Made by a program: the position numbers and the translations under genes. A DNA stretch of 64,000 nt. Origin: Aquabacterium humicola (GTDB lineage Bacteria; Pseudomonadota; Gammaproteobacteria; Burkholderiales; Burkholderiaceae_C). The notes beneath the pieces were generated by a model, which saw nothing but the letters and a program-made list of their open reading frames with translations, made no database searches and was not told the origin of the DNA. Shown here in pieces: positions 38,906 through 47,410 of this stretch; within the stretch, counting starts at the first letter, position 1; every line of letters begins with the position of its first letter. The stretch is taken from contig NZ_JARGNB010000001.1 in NCBI RefSeq assembly GCF_030167915.1, forward strand, positions 682,001-746,000. The letters are read 5' to 3'.

Positions 38906-39897
38906 GCGTCCGCTCCTGCGGCGTGCTTGGCGGCATGCGCCAGCGCGGCCTCGCGCACCCATGCCCCCTCGTCCCAGGCCTTCACGCGCGCGGCCAGGCG
39001 CTCGCGGTTGCACGGGCCGTCGCCGGCCAGCACGCGCTTGAACTCGTCCCAGTCGATCGTGCCGTGGTCGTGGTGGCCGCGTTCCTCGTTCCACTTCAGG
39101 TCGGGGTCGGGCAGCGTGACGCCGAGCACCTTGGCCTGATCGACGGTGGCGTCGATGAACTTCTGGCGCAGCTCGTCGTTGCTGATGCGCTTGATGCCCC
39201 AGCGCATCGACTGCGCGGAGTTGGGCGACTGGTCGTCCGGCGGCCCGAACATCATGATCGACGGCCACCACCAGCGGTCCACCGCGTCCTGCACCATCGC
39301 GCGCTGCGCGTCGGTGCCGTGCTGCATCATCGTCAGGAGGCTCTCGAAGCCCTGGCGTTGGTGGAAGCTCTCTTCGCGGCAGATGCGGATCATCGCGCGC
39401 GCATACGGCGCATACGAGCAGCGGCACAGCGGCACCTGGTTCATGATCGCCGCGCCGTCGACCAGCCAGCCGATGGTGCCGACGTCGGCCCAGGTCAAGG
39501 TCGGGTAGTTGAAGATCGAGCTGTACTTGGCCTTGCCCGAATGCAGCGCGTCGATCATCTGGTCGCGCGAGGTGCCCAGCGTCTCCGCTGCGGCGTACAG
39601 GTAGAGCCCGTGGCCGCCTTCGTCCTGCACCTTGGCCAGCAGGATGGCCTTGCGCTTGAGCGTCGGCGCGCGGCTGATCCAGTTGCCCTCGGGCAGCATG
39701 CCGACGATCTCCGAGTGCGCATGCTGGCTGATCTGCCGCACCAGCGTCTTGCGGTAGTGCTCGGGCATCCAGTCCTTGGCTTCGATGAAGTCGCCGGCGT
39801 CGATGCGGGCGTCGAAGCGCTGCTGGAGCTGGGAGGCATCGGCCGGGGGCGCGCGCAGCGCGTCGGGATCGGGGGCATCCAGGGCTTGTGTGTACAT
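38902..39897 (-). CDS. paaA: Phenylacetyl-CoA epoxidase catalytic subunit PaaA
   Basis: 331 residues; di-iron monooxygenase subunit that makes the ring 1,2-epoxide of phenylacetyl-CoA. Iron ligands are provided by the ferritin-like helices with [20 protein letters not shown] and [33 protein letters not shown] is a family signature. ATG 39897 precedes [11 protein letters not shown]. It is the first gene of paaABCDE. The paaI gene lies 32 bases upstream on the same strand, so the two groups are probably one operon. Confidence 0.97.
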   Translation of the reverse strand: MYTQALDAPDPDALRAPPADASQLQQRFDARIDAGDFIEAKDWMPEHYRKTLVRQISQHAHSEIVGMLPEGNWISRAPTLKRKAILLAKVQDEGGHGLYLYAAAETLGTSRDQMIDALHSGKAKYSSIFNYPTLTWADVGTIGWLVDGAAIMNQVPLCRCSYAPYARAMIRICREESFHQRQGFESLLTMMQHGTDAQRAMVQDAVDRWWWPSIMMFGPPDDQSPNSAQSMRWGIKRISNDELRQKFIDATVDQAKVLGVTLPDPDLKWNEERGHHDHGTIDWDEFKRVLAGDGPCNRERLAARVKAWDEGAWVREAALAHAAKHAAGADA

Positions 39898-39929
39898 CGG
39901 GCGCCTTTCGAAGCGGCGGTGTGCGCGGT

Positions 39930-40367
39930 TCAGCCTTCCACCGCGGGGCGGCCGCGCTGGGTGTAGGAGCGGCCGCGGAAGAGGGCGATGCGTTCGCCGC
40001 GCTGGTTGTGCACCTCGGTGTCGTAGACGCCGGTGCGGCCGGTCTTCGCCTGCTCGAAGCAGCGGGCGGTCAGCACGTCGCCCAGGTGCGCGGGCGCATG
40101 GAGGTCGAGCGAGAAGCCCGACGCCACCGTGCGCTCGTTGTAGGCGTTGCAGGCGAAGGCGAACGCGGTGTCGGCCAGCGTGGCGATCAGGCCGCCATGG
40201 CACAGCGCATGGCCGTTGAGCATGTCCTCGCGCACGGTCATCGTCACGGTCGAGTTGCCGGGGCCGATCTGCGTCACGCGCATGCCCAGGCCCTGGGACA
40301 CGCGGTCGTTGGCATACATGCGGTCGCGCACGAATTCGGCGGTCTGCTGCGGATTGCGCTCGGCCAT
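39930..40367 (-). CDS. paaI: PaaI hydroxyphenylacetyl-CoA thioesterase
   Basis: 145 residues, hot-dog fold. [20 protein letters not shown] is the active-site region (catalytic Asp within TLADT) and [18 protein letters not shown] the following strands. It releases CoA from dead-end ring-hydroxylated thioesters in phenylacetate catabolism. The ATG at 40367 has AGGAGA just upstream; a longer open extension is rejected. A TetR-type palindrome lies about 50 bases before the start. Confidence 0.94.
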   Translation of the reverse strand: MAERNPQQTAEFVRDRMYANDRVSQGLGMRVTQIGPGNSTVTMTVREDMLNGHALCHGGLIATLADTAFAFACNAYNERTVASGFSLDLHAPAHLGDVLTARCFEQAKTGRTGVYDTEVHNQRGERIALFRGRSYTQRGRPAVEG

Positions 40368-40418
40368 GCGGTCTCCTGGCGGGGAGGCTTGGTCAAAAGG
40401 GGGCGGCCGATGTTCGAC

Positions 40419-40432
40419 CGACCGTTCGGTCG
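40419..40432. promoter_or_regulatory. TetR-type palindrome upstream of paaI-paaABCDE (PaaR-like site)
   Basis: CGACCG, TT, CGGTCG, with a further overlapping GACCG copy to the left. The form matches the ACCGACCG/CGGTCG type of site used by TetR-family regulators of phenylacetate genes in betaproteobacteria (from memory). No paaR gene is in the window. Confidence 0.6.
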
Positions 40433-40517
40433 ATGATAGAGCGAGCGTGCCGGGGCCCGCAACCCGGGTCGATCCCGGGGCCGGCGCTTCCCCGCCGGTT
40501 CGCGAAGAGGGGGGCCT

Positions 40518-40552
40518 GGAAAAGAAATCGCCACGCAGGAAACTGCGTGGCG
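40518..40552 (-). terminator. Intrinsic terminator of the secreted-protein gene
   Basis: A perfect 10-bp stem (40529-40538 with 40543-40552) closed by a four-base loop (GAAA on the plus strand, TTTC on the minus-strand transcript) is followed on the minus strand by ATTTCTTTTCC. This is a textbook intrinsic terminator for the gene ending at 40695. The rest of the 40368-40694 gap holds the paaI promoter region. Confidence 0.8.
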
Positions 40553-40694
40553 CGAAATCCGGTCGCGGGATTGGGAGGGAGGAAAGGAGTGCGACCGGCG
40601 GACCGCAGTCTAGGGCGATCGCACCGTGCACGGAGGTTTCATTTGTTGGCCCTCGCGCAGTGCAGAACGCCCTGCGGCGGGCGCTGCCTGCGGA

Positions 40695-41270
40695 TCAATA
40701 GGTGATCTCGCCGGCGGCATCGATCAGGCCCTGCGCGGTGACGATCTGCGACAGGTCCATCTGGCCGCTGAGGGTGCCGCCGCCGGTGGCCCCGAAGTAG
40801 GTGCCGGTGCCGCCGGTGACCACGAAGTGACCGCGCAGGCGCCCCCACGGGTCCACCGTGCCGCTGTAGCTGGCGTGGATGCGCTCGCCGTTGGCCGTGG
40901 TGAAGACCAGCGTGCCGGGCAGGCTGGCGAAGCTCAGGTGGTTGAGCCCGCCCGGCGTGAAGCCGCCCTCCGGGTTGACGCAGTCCGTCGCGTTAACACG
41001 CAGGTTGCCCAGCACGTTCGAAGTGCCGGTGCCTTGCACGGTGCTGTACGCGAAGCACGGCGGCAGGCCGGTGAAGAGCACGGTCTCGGTGACGCGCAGG
41101 CGCGCCGTCAGCACGCGGCGCACGGGGCCGGTGACCGATGGGGTCGCGACGCTGGTGGCGGTGGACGTGGCGACGGCGGCACCCTCGGCGGCGAGCGCGG
41201 CGCCGCACGTGGCGGTGGCGGCGGCCAGCCCGAGGAGGGAGCGGCACAGGGCCGTGGACAGTCGGTTCAT
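40695..41270 (-). CDS. Secreted protein of unknown function
   Basis: 191 residues with a signal peptide (MNRLSTALCRSLLGLAAATA, cleavage after ALAA). The mature part is Thr/Ser/Gly-rich beta-type sequence with two cysteines (PPCFAY, TDCVNP) and a C-terminal GHFVVTGGTGTYFGATGGG motif. Similar GGTGxFxGATGxG motifs occur in small secreted beta-barrel-like proteins; I can give no function. It has its own strong terminator and about 220 bases of non-coding DNA upstream, so it is probably monocistronic. Confidence 0.75.
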   Translation of the reverse strand: MNRLSTALCRSLLGLAAATATCGAALAAEGAAVATSTATSVATPSVTGPVRRVLTARLRVTETVLFTGLPPCFAYSTVQGTGTSNVLGNLRVNATDCVNPEGGFTPGGLNHLSFASLPGTLVFTTANGERIHASYSGTVDPWGRLRGHFVVTGGTGTYFGATGGGTLSGQMDLSQIVTAQGLIDAAGEITY

Positions 41271-41494
41271 GCAGGGGTCTCCGGATCGGATGGTGGGTCG
41301 GCCGCCAGTCGCGGCCGGCGCGCATTGAAACCGCGCATCCGCGTGCTGCCCATCCCTAGACGTCCAGGGTGCCGCGCCGCCGTCGGTCGTGCGCCGCGCG
41401 CCGACGGCGATGTGCATTTCGTCAATCGACGACGACCGGCCGCGCGCCCTAAGCTGCGGCGCATCCAATCACCAATCCCCCGGGGAGCCGAGAG

Positions 41495-41791
41495 ATGCCG
41501 TTGACGATCAAGATGGTGCGCGAGTGGGTCACGTCCAACGACCTGTACAGCAGCTACTTCGACGTGGCCACGTACGTCGCGCAGGGCAAGGACATCTTCG
41601 TGCCGTCGGAGAACAAGTACCCGCACGTGCACGTCGGCAAGGACTTCATCGTGTGGTCGAAGTCCAAGGGCAACCACACCGACCTGATCCGCGGCAGCAT
41701 GGTCTACAAGCAGAACATCGGCAGCGCAGCAGGCTTCACCACCGACTTCGGCATGTCGCAGCTGCTGCGCTACATGAACTCGCAGGCCTGA
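41495..41791 (+). CDS. Small protein of unknown function
   Basis: 98 residues: MPLTIKMVREWVTSNDLYSS, an aromatic-rich core (YPHVHVGKDFIVWSKSKGNH) and a C-terminal FGMSQLLRYMNSQA. No signal peptide, cysteine or membrane segment. GGGGAGCCGAGAG precedes the ATG, a good ribosome site. Amino-acid composition is less Ala/Arg-biased than its neighbours. Not recognised. It is flanked by convergent and divergent genes, so it is probably expressed alone. Confidence 0.65.
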   Translation: MPLTIKMVREWVTSNDLYSSYFDVATYVAQGKDIFVPSENKYPHVHVGKDFIVWSKSKGNHTDLIRGSMVYKQNIGSAAGFTTDFGMSQLLRYMNSQA

Positions 41792-41851
41792 GCGGCCTGC
41801 TTGAAGCACCGCGTGCTGCCGCGCAAAGAACGCGGCAGCGCGGCCCGGCGA

Positions 41852-42088
41852 TCAGGCCGGCGGCGCCAGCTCGACGCCATTGGCCAGCGTCAGCTTGCCG
41901 TCGGGGCGCGCTTCGACGCGCGCACCGTCGGCCAGCCGGTACTCGGCCAGGCCGGTCGGCTCCCAGTGGTCCACACCGGTCGGCAGCGATTCGTCGCGCA
42001 CCAGGTGCTCGTAGGCGCGCACCTGGTAGGTCCGGCCGTCGGAGCCGCGGGCCTCGAACGAGTCCAGCCATTGCAGTCGCTTGTCCAT
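41852..42088 (-). CDS. Small hypothetical protein
   Basis: 78 residues: MDKRLQWLDSFEARGSDGRT, then YQVRAYEHLV, EYRLADGARVEARPDGKLTLANG. The pattern suggests a small beta-rich protein; the family is not recognised. ATG 42088 (or GTG 42091) is preceded on its strand by AAGGAGAACC. It lies 72 bases downstream of the stop of the repeat protein on the same strand. Confidence 0.65.
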   Translation of the reverse strand: MDKRLQWLDSFEARGSDGRTYQVRAYEHLVRDESLPTGVDHWEPTGLAEYRLADGARVEARPDGKLTLANGVELAPPA

Positions 42089-42160
42089 CACGGTTCTCCT
42101 TGCGCTGTCGGGGGGAAACCGATGGTGCGGGCAATCCGCATGCCGGGTGTGTGTCCCAGG

Positions 42161-45022
42161 TCAAAACAGGCCGTCGGCGAAGGCCGCGTCGTGCGCATCG
42201 ATCGCCGCGGTGCCGACCAGCGTGACCTGGCCGAACACGAAGTCGTCGGCGACCAAGTCGGCCATGCGCACGCCGAGGAGGTTCATCTGTTCGCCGTTGC
42301 CGAGGTCCAGCTCGACCATGCCGCCGCGCTGCCGCGCGTGCGCCAGCACGTCGTCGAAGGCATCGAAGGTCTTCGCGAACGCGCGCAGGTCGATCTTGTC
42401 GCTGCTCGCCGCGCCGGCGGTGAAGCCCTGGATCGTGACCTCGCCGCCGATGAAGGTGTCGTTGCCGCCGCCGCCCAGCAGCACGTCGTCGCCGTCGCCG
42501 CCATCGAGCACGTCGTCGCCGGCGCCGCCGATCAGGATGTCGTTGCCGGCGCCGCCCTCGAGCACCAGGTCCACGGTCGCGGCCGATGCGTCGATCACGT
42601 CGTCGCCGGCCAGCATGCTGACGGTCAGGCGATCGGTGCCGTCCTCGAAGCGCGTCACCACCACCGAGGCGGCCAGGCCGTCGACATGCAGCCCGCTCGC
42701 ATCGTTGCTGACGGTCGCGACGTCGTCGCCGGCGGTGCCGACCACGTTGACCCGGTCGAACTGGCCGTCGCCCACCGTGCCGCCGAGCGTGGCCGCGAGG
42801 TCGATGCGCACCAGCGTCTGGTCGGTGCCGGACAGGTCGTTCACCGTGATGATGTCCGAGCCGCCGAGCGCGGCGATCTCGCCGACCTCGACGTCGTCGT
42901 TGTCCATCAGGATGTTGCCGATGTCGCGGGTGAAGATCACCCGGCCGCCGTTGGCCTGGAAGCTCATCTGCTCGCTGGCGGCGGCGCCGTTGAAGACCAT
43001 CGTGTCGAGGCCGGCCTGGCCTTCGAGCACGTCGCTGCCGTCGCCCGGGTTCCAGGTGAAGCGGTCGTCGCCGGCGCCCATCAGCGCGGTGTCGTTGCCG
43101 CGCTTGCCGTCGATGCTGTCGTTGCCGTCGCCGCCGATGAAGAGGTCGGCGGCTTGGCTGCCGGTGATGCTGTCGTTGCCGGCGCCGCCGTCGACCACCA
43201 GCTGCACGGCGCTCGCGGCCTGCAGCCCGCTGGCATCGATCACGTCGTCGCCGCCGTTGGTGTTCAGCGCGATGCTCTCGATCGTGCCGGCGTCGACCTT
43301 GAACGGCGCCGGGTCGATCCGGTCGATGTGCACGCGCGCGCCGACGGTGGTGATCGTGAAGCGCTCGGCGCCGTTGCCGCCGTTGACCTCGGCGGTGTCG
43401 GTGCCGTCGCCGCCTTCGACGAGGTCGGTGTCGTCGCCCGGGTTCCAGATCAGCCGGTCGTTGCCGCCTTCGCCGAACATCTGGTCGTCGGCATCGCCGC
43501 CGGTCAGGATGTCGTTGCCGTCGCCGCCGCGCATCACGTCGGCGCCGCCCTTGCCCAGCAGCGTGTCGTTGCCGAGGCCGCCGTCGATCTGGTCGGCACC
43601 GCTGCCGCCGGTGACCGCGTCGTTGCCGGCGCCGCCGTCGAGCGCCAGCGCGGGCAGCGCGCCGCTGCTTTCATTCGAAGTGAGCGTGTCGTCGCCGCCT
43701 TCGCCCAGCACGCGGATCACGTCGCCGGCGTCGGCGTTCGTGACCACCGTCGTCGCCGCGAGGCCGCTGACCTGCACGCCGCCGCCGGCCTGCGGCGCGA
43801 TGCTCACGGTGTCCTTGCCCTGCGTGCCGCGCACGTTCACCGTGTCGGCCGCGCCGTCGCCGGCCGTGCCGCCCAGCGTGCCGGCCAGGTCCACGCGCAC
43901 CAGCGTCTGGTCGGTGCCGGTCATGTCGCCGACGGTGATGGTGTCGGTGCCGCCCAGCGCCGCGACCACGCCGACCTCGACGTCGTCGTTGTCCATCACG
44001 ATGTTGCCGATGTCGCGGAAGAAGCGCACGCGGCCGCCGTTGGCCTCGAAGCTCATCTGCTCGTTGCCGGCGGCGCCGTTGAAGACCATCGTGTCGAGGC
44101 CGGCCTGGCCTTCGAGCACGTCGCTGCCGTCGCCGGGGTTCCAGGTGAAGCGGTCGTCGCCGGCGCCCATCAGCGCGGTGTCGTTGCCGCGCTTGCCGTC
44201 GAGGATGTCGTTGCCGTCGCCACCGATCATCACGTCGGCGGCCTGGCTGCCGGTGATGCTGTCGTTGCCGGCGCCGCCGTCGACCGTCAGCTGCACCGCG
44301 CTGGCGGCCTGCAGGCCGCTGGCATCGATCACGTCGTCGCCGCCGTTGGCATTCAGCGCGATGCGTTCGATCGTGCCGGCGTCGACCTTGAACGGCGCCG
44401 GATCGACCCGGTCGATGTGCACGCGCAGGCCGGTGGTCGTGATCGTGAAGCGCTCGGCACCGTTGCCGCCATTGACCTCGGCCGTGTCGATGCCATCGCC
44501 GCCTTCGACGAGGTCGCTGTCGTCGCCCGGGTTCCAGATCAGGCGGTCGTCGCCGCCTTCACCGAGCATCGTGTCGTCGGCGTCGCCGCCGATGATGGTG
44601 TCGTTGCCGTCGCCGCCGGACAGCAGGTCGGCGCCGCCCTTGCCGTTCACCACGTCGTTGCCCTCGTTGCCCGAGAGCCGGTCGTTGCCGCTGCCGCCGG
44701 TCAGGCTGTCGTTGCCTGCACCGCCGATCATGCCGGCCGCGGGCAGCGCGCCCAGCGACTCGTCGATCGCCAGCACATCGTTGCCGGCATCGCCGGTCAG
44801 CATCACGAGCACGGTGTTGGCGACGGTGGGCGTGCCGCCGCTGATCGCGATGGCGCCCTTGTTGACCAGCAGCTGGCCGGCCGCGTTGCGCGAGACCGCC
44901 AGGTTGTTGTCCAGCGCATCGCCGGTGACGTCGAGCAGGCCCTTGGAGAAACGGGCGCCGACGGCGGACAGCGCGCTCGTGGTCACGGCGGCGGGGAGGG
45001 TGGCGGTGGTGCGGGCGGTCAT
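42161..45022 (-). CDS. Large Asp/Gly-repeat (RTX-like, calcium-binding) protein
   Basis: 953 residues. Many GGxGxDx nonapeptide units (GGAGNDSLTGGSGNDRLSG, GGDGNDTIIGGDADD, GGAGDDVLDGGDGDDVL) form RTX beta-rolls that fold on Ca2+ outside the cell. There is no classical signal peptide, as expected for type I secretion with a C-terminal signal. Two long modules of about 250 residues are nearly identical and spaced by 363 residues. No HlyB/HlyD/TolC-like exporter genes are in the window. The start ATG 45022 has AGGAAGGA upstream. No catalytic domain was recognised, so a structural or adhesive role is possible. Confidence 0.85.
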   Translation of the reverse strand: MTARTTATLPAAVTTSALSAVGARFSKGLLDVTGDALDNNLAVSRNAAGQLLVNKGAIAISGGTPTVANTVLVMLTGDAGNDVLAIDESLGALPAAGMIGGAGNDSLTGGSGNDRLSGNEGNDVVNGKGGADLLSGGDGNDTIIGGDADDTMLGEGGDDRLIWNPGDDSDLVEGGDGIDTAEVNGGNGAERFTITTTGLRVHIDRVDPAPFKVDAGTIERIALNANGGDDVIDASGLQAASAVQLTVDGGAGNDSITGSQAADVMIGGDGNDILDGKRGNDTALMGAGDDRFTWNPGDGSDVLEGQAGLDTMVFNGAAGNEQMSFEANGGRVRFFRDIGNIVMDNDDVEVGVVAALGGTDTITVGDMTGTDQTLVRVDLAGTLGGTAGDGAADTVNVRGTQGKDTVSIAPQAGGGVQVSGLAATTVVTNADAGDVIRVLGEGGDDTLTSNESSGALPALALDGGAGNDAVTGGSGADQIDGGLGNDTLLGKGGADVMRGGDGNDILTGGDADDQMFGEGGNDRLIWNPGDDTDLVEGGDGTDTAEVNGGNGAERFTITTVGARVHIDRIDPAPFKVDAGTIESIALNTNGGDDVIDASGLQAASAVQLVVDGGAGNDSITGSQAADLFIGGDGNDSIDGKRGNDTALMGAGDDRFTWNPGDGSDVLEGQAGLDTMVFNGAAASEQMSFQANGGRVIFTRDIGNILMDNDDVEVGEIAALGGSDIITVNDLSGTDQTLVRIDLAATLGGTVGDGQFDRVNVVGTAGDDVATVSNDASGLHVDGLAASVVVTRFEDGTDRLTVSMLAGDDVIDASAATVDLVLEGGAGNDILIGGAGDDVLDGGDGDDVLLGGGGNDTFIGGEVTIQGFTAGAASSDKIDLRAFAKTFDAFDDVLAHARQRGGMVELDLGNGEQMNLLGVRMADLVADDFVFGQVTLVGTAAIDAHDAAFADGLF
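42766..44610 (-). repeat. Two-copy internal repeat, period 1089 bp, within the RTX-like gene
   Basis: Corresponding points such as CGCACCAGCGTCTGGTCGG (near 42808 and 43897) and CATCTGGTCGTCGG versus CATCGTGTCGTCGG (near 43480 and 44569) are exactly 1089 bases apart, i.e. 363 codons. The shared block covers about 770 bases per copy and encodes almost the same protein; flanking parts are more diverged. Confidence 0.8.
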
Positions 45023-45411
45023 GGAAGTCCTTCCTGTTCGGTTGTTGCGCCGGCACCTACGGACCGACCATCCCGGACGGACGCACCCGGCGTGCAGAAA
45101 ACGGGTGGCCGGACCGTGACCGGCCGTGACCGACTGCACGAAGCGCTGCCCGAATGCGAGCGTCCGGGGTGTGACGCAGTGCCGGCGGACGTCCCCCTCG
45201 CGTGGGCCCTCTTCAGGGCGATGGCGATGGGCGGCGGCCGCCGGCACAGTGCCGTTCCGGGCGGTCGATGACGCCGCGGGGCCAGGAGGATGGGAGGGAG
45301 CTCCGGCACCGCGCGCTTCGACCGCCCACCTGCATCCGCGAGCCCGGAAAGTGGCCGGGGGCTTGCCGGACAATGAAGCCCGACCAACGATCCGCGCCCG
45401 CCGTCATCGCC
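45023..45411. other. 389-base gap before the ammonia-lyase gene
   Basis: Divergent region between the RTX-like gene and the PLP enzyme. It should hold both promoters. No clear palindrome, terminator or short gene with a good ribosome site was seen. In-frame extension of the PLP enzyme into it (starts such as 45373) is possible but unsupported. Confidence 0.4.
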
Positions 45412-46380
45412 ATGACCGACCTGTCCCTGCCCACCTACGACGATGTCGCCGCCGCCGCGCGCCGCATCGAAGGCCACGCGCATCGCACGCCGGTGATGAC
45501 CTCGCGCACCGCCGACGATCAGCTCGGCGCGCAGCTGTTCTTCAAGTGCGAGAACCTGCAGCGCATGGGCGCGTTCAAGTTCCGCGGCGCCTTCAACGCG
45601 CTGTCGCAGTTCACGCCCGAGCAGAAGCGCGCCGGCGTCGTCGCCTTTTCGTCGGGCAACCATGCGCAGGCCATCGCGCTGTCGGCGAAGCTGCTCGGCA
45701 TTCCCGCGACCATCGTGATGCCGCACGACGCGCCGGCCGCGAAGGTGGCCGCCACCAAGGGCTACGGCGGCCAGGTGATCGTCTACGACCGCTACACCGA
45801 GGACCGCGAGCAGATCGGCCGCCGGCTGGCGCAGGAACACGGCCTGACCTTGATCCCGCCCTACGACCACCCGCACGTGCTGGCCGGGCAGGGCACCGCC
45901 GCCAAGGAGCTGTTCGACGAGGTCGGCCGGCTCGATGCGCTGTTCGTGCCGCTGGGCGGCGGCGGGCTGCTGTCCGGCACGGCGCTGGCCACGCGCGCGC
46001 TGTCGCCGGAGTGCAAGCTCTACGGCGTCGAGCCCGCGGCCGGCAACGACGGCCAGCAATCCTTCCGCAGCGGGGCCATCGTGCACATCGACACGCCGCA
46101 GACCATCGCCGACGGCGCGCAGACGCAGCACCTCGGCCAGATCACGTTCGGCATCATCCGCCGCGACGTGGACGACGTGCTGACCGCCAGCGATGCCGAG
46201 CTGGTCGACGCGATGCGCTTCATGGCCGAGCGCATGAAGCTGATCGTCGAGCCCACCGGCGGGCTCGGCTTCGCCGCGGCGCGGCGCATGAAGGACGAAC
46301 TGGCGGGAAAGCGGGTCGGCGTGATCGTCAGCGGCGGCAATGTCGACTTGACGCGGTTCTGCGCGCTACTGGCGGGCTGA
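45412..46380 (+). CDS. PLP-dependent threonine/serine (or 3-hydroxyaspartate) ammonia-lyase
   Basis: 322 residues of the fold-type II PLP family. FFKCENLQRMGAFKFRGAFN contains the PLP lysine, VAFSSGNHAQAIALSAKLLG the substrate loop, and VPLGGGGLLSG the phosphate-binding glycine loop; VIVSGGNVDL is the C-terminal motif. It lacks the C-terminal ACT regulatory domain of biosynthetic IlvA, so it is a catabolic-type enzyme; the pattern also fits threo-3-hydroxyaspartate ammonia-lyase or serine racemase. Standing alone between non-coding stretches. Confidence 0.88.
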   Translation: MTDLSLPTYDDVAAAARRIEGHAHRTPVMTSRTADDQLGAQLFFKCENLQRMGAFKFRGAFNALSQFTPEQKRAGVVAFSSGNHAQAIALSAKLLGIPATIVMPHDAPAAKVAATKGYGGQVIVYDRYTEDREQIGRRLAQEHGLTLIPPYDHPHVLAGQGTAAKELFDEVGRLDALFVPLGGGGLLSGTALATRALSPECKLYGVEPAAGNDGQQSFRSGAIVHIDTPQTIADGAQTQHLGQITFGIIRRDVDDVLTASDAELVDAMRFMAERMKLIVEPTGGLGFAAARRMKDELAGKRVGVIVSGGNVDLTRFCALLAG

Positions 46381-46505
46381 AGGCGGTCGAGCACAACTGC
46401 GGGGCTATCGGCAGCGGACGTTGATGCCGCTGGTCCTGCAAGGTGTGGAGCGCCCGAGCGGCTCGGGGTGCGGGCATGCGGTCCTTCAAAGTCCTCGGTG
46501 ACTCG

Positions 46506-46738
46506 CAAAGGCGCGGGCGGGCAGGCCGCAGCGCGCGTGGGAGGCGCCGGGCTTGAGCGGCTTGGGGGCGGCGAGCGCAGCGAGCTTCGACAACTGACTC
46601 GCCGGCGCTGTGCGTAGCGAGCGCAGCGAGCGAAGCTAAATGGACGGCGCGCCCCCGAGCCGCTCAAGCCCGGGAAGTCGGCCCCCCAGGGGCCGACCGC
46701 CGGACTCGCGCGATGCGGCCTGCCCGCCCGCGCCTTTG
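46506..46738. repeat. Long imperfect inverted-repeat element
   Basis: The outer arms are a perfect 25-base inverted repeat (46506-46530 and 46714-46738, beginning CAAAGGCGCGGGCGGGCAGG). Inner arms of 24 bases match with one mismatch (46547-46570 and 46650-46673). Between them GCGAGCGCAGCGAGC occurs twice in direct orientation (46571 and about 46617). No gene with a good ribosome site lies in it. It may be a miniature mobile element, a repeated intergenic element or a structured transcript. It occupies most of the 46381-46928 gap; the rest shows nothing clear. Confidence 0.65.
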
Positions 46739-46928
46739 TCGCTCGACACATCGCCAGTCGCTCGGCCACACACGGGAACGACCGCAGCGGGCCCAGAATG
46801 GACAGGCGAACAGCATTGCGCCCTGACCGATTGCGACGGTCTATGCAACCCCAACCCATCGCCGTGCCATCGCCATGCGCATCGCGGCACAACGCACCCC
46901 ACAGCCGCGCGACCGCCGGGAGACCCGA

Positions 46929-47324
46929 ATGGCCACCGCCCACTTCATCCTCTATGTCGCCGACCAAGCGGCGAGCGCCGCCTTCTGGCGTGCAGCGCTC
47001 GACCGCGCACCGCGCCTGGACGTGCCCGGCATGACCGAGTTCGCGCTCGACGGCGGCGCGGTGCTGGGCCTGATGCCCGAGGCCGGCATCTGGCGGCTGC
47101 TGGGCCACCGCCTGCCCGACCCGGGCGCCGCGCGCGGCACGCCGCGTGCCGAGCTGTACCTGCTGGTCGACGATCCTGTCGCCTGCCACGCACGCGCGCT
47201 GGCGGCGGGCGCGGTCGAGCTGAGCCCGGTGCAGCCGCGCGACTGGGGCCACCGCGCCGGTTACCTGCTGGACCCGGACGGCCACGTGCTGGCCTTTGCA
47301 TCTGACGCGCCGATCAGGCGTTAG
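46929..47324 (+). CDS. VOC-family (glyoxalase/bleomycin resistance-like) protein
   Basis: 131 residues with one betaalphabetabetabeta pair: HFILYVADQAASAAFWRAAL at the start, ELYLLVDDPVACHARALAAG in the middle, and GHRAGYLLDPDGHVLAFA at the end. Several metal-ligand positions are not obvious, so enzyme or binding function cannot be assigned. ATG 46929 starts the domain. It is probably separate from the decarboxylase gene, which begins 86 bases on after nested palindromes. Confidence 0.8.
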   Translation: MATAHFILYVADQAASAAFWRAALDRAPRLDVPGMTEFALDGGAVLGLMPEAGIWRLLGHRLPDPGAARGTPRAELYLLVDDPVACHARALAAGAVELSPVQPRDWGHRAGYLLDPDGHVLAFASDAPIRR

Positions 47325-47331
47325 CGAATCC

Positions 47332-47360
47332 GCACGATCGTGCACCGGATCCGTGCACGA
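47332..47360. promoter_or_regulatory. Nested palindromes upstream of the decarboxylase gene
   Basis: GCACGATCGTGC (47332-47343) is a perfect palindrome, and TCGTGCAC, 7 bases, GTGCACGA (47338-47360) is a second perfect inverted repeat overlapping it. The site lies 51 bases before the decarboxylase ATG and is likely a regulator-binding site; the regulator is not identified. Confidence 0.5.
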
Positions 47361-47410
47361 CCGTTGACCCGGCGCAAGGCCGGCAGGCACCCCCTTGCCC
47401 AGAATCGGGC

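Noticed and set aside
42161-45022. CRISPR-like repeat array
   Set aside because: The regular short repeats are in frame and encode GGxGxD units; there are no constant repeats with unique spacers of fixed size.
41801-45271. Very long open frames on the plus strand opposite the RTX-like gene
   Set aside because: They arise because the minus-strand repeat gene is extremely GC-rich with regular codons. Their translations are low-complexity Ser/Pro or Ala/Val/His strings with no domain, and no ribosome site or operon context.
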